Assembly: GCA_910587665.1 (NCBI GenBank)
Contig: CAJUMZ010000001.1
Span: forward strand, 186,001-250,000
Length of the DNA stretch: 64,000 nt
Direction of reading: 5' to 3'
Source of the DNA: an uncultured Muribaculum sp.
GTDB taxonomy: Bacteria > Bacteroidota > Bacteroidia > Bacteroidales > Muribaculaceae
Below the pieces are notes generated by a model. The model had not been told where the DNA came from. It was given only the letters and a program-made list of their open reading frames with translations, and searched no databases. Position numbers and translations under genes: made by a program. Shown piece by piece: positions 61,893-64,000 of the stretch. Within the stretch, counting starts at the first letter, position 1; each line of letters begins with the position of its first letter.

Positions 61893-61932
61893 AAAAAATA
61901 AGTATGTAGGTTACATGTCAGTTAAGTCGCGA

Positions 61933-61964
61933 CAAATATACACATTTGCAATCACTTGTGCAAC
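61933..61964 (-). promoter_or_regulatory. Promoter of the repeat lipoprotein gene
   Basis: On the minus strand GTTG (61964-61961), 20 bp, TATATTTG (61940-61933), about 40 bp before the start codon. Confidence 0.5.
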
Positions 61965-61967
61965 CCG

Positions 61968-63536
61968 TCAGTCGGCAGGCGTAGGCGATGATGCCGTGGA
62001 TTCACCCGGGACAAGCGGAGGCACGGCACTGTCGGTATCCGGCATTACAGTAATCCCCGCCGCTTTTGCCGCAGCCCTGGCCGCAGCTATTGAGTCAGGA
62101 TATACAGGCTCGGTTGTATAGGCAAACCCATGGTCGCCTGACGTATTCGGTGGCACCATGAAGTTGGTGACCGGGTCGTAGGTAGCCATAGCCACCGGCA
62201 TGTCGCCCGTGTAAGGCATTGCCTCCGGCTTCGGATTGGCGATATTGACCACGTCGCGGCCGGTCGGCGAAGAAAATGCCGACAGCCCGAAAGCAGGCGC
62301 AGCAGCCATGATGTGCTCGAAAATGTCACTCTGAATGCCCTCATACGACACCCATTCGGTAGTATTGAGATAACAGAATATCTGAAGAGGCACACCGGTG
62401 GCGGTCTGCTGCATCAGACGCACCATACATGTAGGCCCGCCCATCGCCACATAAGGGTGATGATGCAGGTAAAGCCCCACGTAGGCACGATAGCAACCGA
62501 GGTTGGTATCGATCGATCCGTTGACCTTTATATCATCGTGCATCAGGCAGGTCGCACGCCCCTTGGCGGCATCATCCTGCATCAGCTCGATGTATTCCTT
62601 CATGAAAGGCTGCTTCTTGAAAGCCTCAAGCATATCGGGCGTCGTAGGCCGGACAGTCGATATATCGATCCACACCGACCGCTCTATCTGGCGGCGCCCG
62701 CGCTCCTTCATCTTGTTCCAGTTCTGAAACGAGGTCGACACAAGCGTGTAAGGAGGAAGGGTTACGGTGGTATTGTCCCAGTTACGCACCTTTACCGCCG
62801 TCAGCGACACGTCGGTCACAATACCGTTGGCGATAGTGCCCGGCACGGCGATCCAGTCGCCCACTCGCAGCATGTCATTGACCGAGAGCTGCAATCCGGC
62901 GACAAAACCGAGTATCGAATCCTTGAATATCAGCATCAAAGCCGCGGCAAAAGCGCCAAGTCCTGTCAGCAGGACAGCCGGGGAGCGGTCGACAAGTATC
63001 GACACGGCAATGATTGCAATGATTATCCATACCAACCCCTTGGCAACATTAAGTATACCTTTCAGCGGCAGGTTCTTTGTATTTTCCTTCCTGTCATAGT
63101 TAGCCCATATGATATTGAACATCGAGCAGATAGTCCATCCGAGAGTCACGACAAAGTACACAAGCACCACACGCTGGATAAGCTCAAGCGTATGGTTGTC
63201 GGTCTGGAACGCGAACGGTATAAGCCCGAGGAACACAAGCGGCGGTATTATATGGCTCATCTTGTTTACGATATTCTCATGTTGAAGCTCCTGGACAAAT
63301 ATCGTGTGACGCGAATATACCAACTTCTGCACTATCGCCACGACCGCTTTCCTCACCACCCAGCCTACAAGCAGAGCCGCCGCAAGGGCGATTACCGTAT
63401 ATATGATCTCCTCGGCAAGACCCGACTGTTCCAGTCCGAGCCTCGTGAGTAAACGGTCAATCTGCGTGAGTAGCCATGTAGCGACCTTATGGGTGGGTAT
63501 CAGTTCGTGAGACATCAATCTATCATGTGGCATCAT
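61968..63536 (-). CDS. MscS-family mechanosensitive channel (YbdG-like)
   Basis: 522 residues. Several N-terminal helices lead to the MscS pore and beta domain: VLLTGLGAFAAALMLIFKDSILGFVAGLQL, MLRVGDWIAVPGTIANGIVTDVSLTAVKVRNWDNTTVTLPPYTLV, SFQNWNKM. The long C-terminal cytosolic domain (about 300-470) matches the YbdG class, and the final ~45 residues are an Ala/Pro/Ser-rich tail without structure. Inner membrane; releases solutes on osmotic downshock. The true start may be the second Met-containing site at 63515 (MSHELIP). Upstream region to 63629 faces the next, plus-strand gene. Confidence 0.87.
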   Translation of the reverse strand: MMPHDRLMSHELIPTHKVATWLLTQIDRLLTRLGLEQSGLAEEIIYTVIALAAALLVGWVVRKAVVAIVQKLVYSRHTIFVQELQHENIVNKMSHIIPPLVFLGLIPFAFQTDNHTLELIQRVVLVYFVVTLGWTICSMFNIIWANYDRKENTKNLPLKGILNVAKGLVWIIIAIIAVSILVDRSPAVLLTGLGAFAAALMLIFKDSILGFVAGLQLSVNDMLRVGDWIAVPGTIANGIVTDVSLTAVKVRNWDNTTVTLPPYTLVSTSFQNWNKMKERGRRQIERSVWIDISTVRPTTPDMLEAFKKQPFMKEYIELMQDDAAKGRATCLMHDDIKVNGSIDTNLGCYRAYVGLYLHHHPYVAMGGPTCMVRLMQQTATGVPLQIFCYLNTTEWVSYEGIQSDIFEHIMAAAPAFGLSAFSSPTGRDVVNIANPKPEAMPYTGDMPVAMATYDPVTNFMVPPNTSGDHGFAYTTEPVYPDSIAAARAAAKAAGITVMPDTDSAVPPLVPGESTASSPTPAD

Positions 63537-63613
63537 AAGTTGAACGTGAATTACACTTAAATATACTTATTGAATAACAAGCCTTTTTGTGTATTGGTTT
63601 TAATAAAAATGGC

Positions 63614-63621
63614 TAACTTTG
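63614..63621 (+). promoter_or_regulatory. -7 box directly before the last gene
   Basis: TAACTTTG matches the -7 consensus and ends 7 bp before the ATG at 63629. The transcript would start at or next to the start codon, so the mRNA could be leaderless. The -33 box is uncertain. Confidence 0.45.
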
Positions 63622-63628
63622 GAGAATC

Positions 63629-64000
63629 ATGACATTACTTTGGATCGCAATAGGCACGGTGGAAGTGTGCGTGCTGCTGTTTATACTTGCGGCGGCAGTG
63701 CTCGCCCTTGCAATACGCCCCGGAGGGAAAGCTCCGGCGGAGACTTATTTTTATGCAGGCGATCTCATGACCGCCGGAGACTCGCAGCCCGAAATCGTCA
63801 TTACCATCGGCGACGATTATCGCGCCGCCATCATGAGACGCGGCATAGACAGCGTAATAGGCGATGACGGCGCGGCAAGCCTCGCCGTAACAGTCACGGC
63901 TACCGACGTAACCATAGAGGAGCGGCTGACTCCGGGCAAACCAAACATATTCAACGCGGAATCGATTGACAGCGCGATGTTTTTTATCGACTGCCTTCCG
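63629..64000 (+). CDS. Membrane-anchored hypothetical protein, cut by window end
   Basis: The frame is open from the ATG at 63629 through the last base, 124 codons with no stop. One N-terminal hydrophobic helix (MTLLWIAIGTVEVCVLLFIL and on to residue ~30), then a soluble part with YFYAGDLMTAGDSQPEIVITIGDDYR. I do not recognise a family. The codon use is like its neighbours, and a -7 box precedes it, so it is likely real. Confidence 0.6.
   Translation, partial: MTLLWIAIGTVEVCVLLFILAAAVLALAIRPGGKAPAETYFYAGDLMTAGDSQPEIVITIGDDYRAAIMRRGIDSVIGDDGAASLAVTVTATDVTIEERLTPGKPNIFNAESIDSAMFFIDCLP

Overview
This window looks like a chromosomal segment of a gut Bacteroidales bacterium, most likely Muribaculaceae-like. 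The grounds are promoters of the Bacteroidota type (TAnnTTTG about 20 bp after a TTTG/TTG box), weak Shine-Dalgarno sites, Mfa/FimA-type fimbriae, DUF4861, DUF3575, DUF3868 and DUF4271 proteins, imelysin, and a short C-terminal tail of the form G-I-[DE]-D-[IY]...YNL[QE]G on secreted proteins. No rRNA, integrase, transposase or CRISPR array was seen. Assignments come from reading the sequence and motif memory; no database search was run.

Region 1 (1-19.5 kb) is a pectin / rhamnogalacturonan degradation locus. Secreted enzymes are PL11 rhamnogalacturonan lyase, CE12 acetylesterase, GH28 polygalacturonase, a very large CE8 pectin methylesterase, GH95 and an alpha/beta-hydrolase esterase. The catabolic arm is DUF4861, KduD, an orphan PTS-type EIIC permease, KduI, KdgK and KDPG aldolase, taking unsaturated uronate to pyruvate and glyceraldehyde-3-P. 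KduI carries an apparent signal peptide, so isomerisation may happen in the periplasm, with the EIIC-like protein as importer.

Region 2 (19.5-24.2 kb) is a patchwork: an orphan Vsr endonuclease, a palindromic repeat element, a Crp-like regulator, a secreted protein, an AlbA_2/Schlafen-type regulator broken in two short tandem repeats, and tRNA-Gly(TCC) and tRNA-Tyr(GTA).

Region 3 (24.2-36.5 kb, all minus strand) has ribH, a TPR-like protein, a PfkB-like protein lacking the catalytic Asp, and a SIS-domain isomerase. Upstream lies a seven-gene run: porin, imelysin, di-heme oxidoreductase, porin, cytochrome lipoprotein, Rid protein and a ResB-ResC fusion. It resembles a metal-uptake / extracytoplasmic redox module with its own cytochrome c maturation factor.

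Region 4 (36.5-50.5 kb, plus strand) is a fimbrial operon: DUF3575, DUF3868/OmpA-like, Mfa1-type shaft subunit, Mfa2-type anchor and four large lipoprotein accessory/tip subunits. It has a structured upstream region and four intergenic arrays of one 9-bp unit.

Region 5 (50.6-54.3 kb) is a compact four-gene operon: a steroid 5-alpha-reductase-family membrane protein, an Old Yellow Enzyme-family flavoprotein and two short-chain dehydrogenases joined by ATGA overlaps. The combination suggests steroid or bile-acid A-ring reduction and is the most interesting unit here.

Region 6 (54.3-64 kb) is housekeeping: tatD, yidD, rnpA, hemD, DUF4271, LOG family and ribE; two metY-type enzymes with a divergent Lrp regulator; a repeat lipoprotein; a YbdG-like MscS channel; and a gene cut by the window end.
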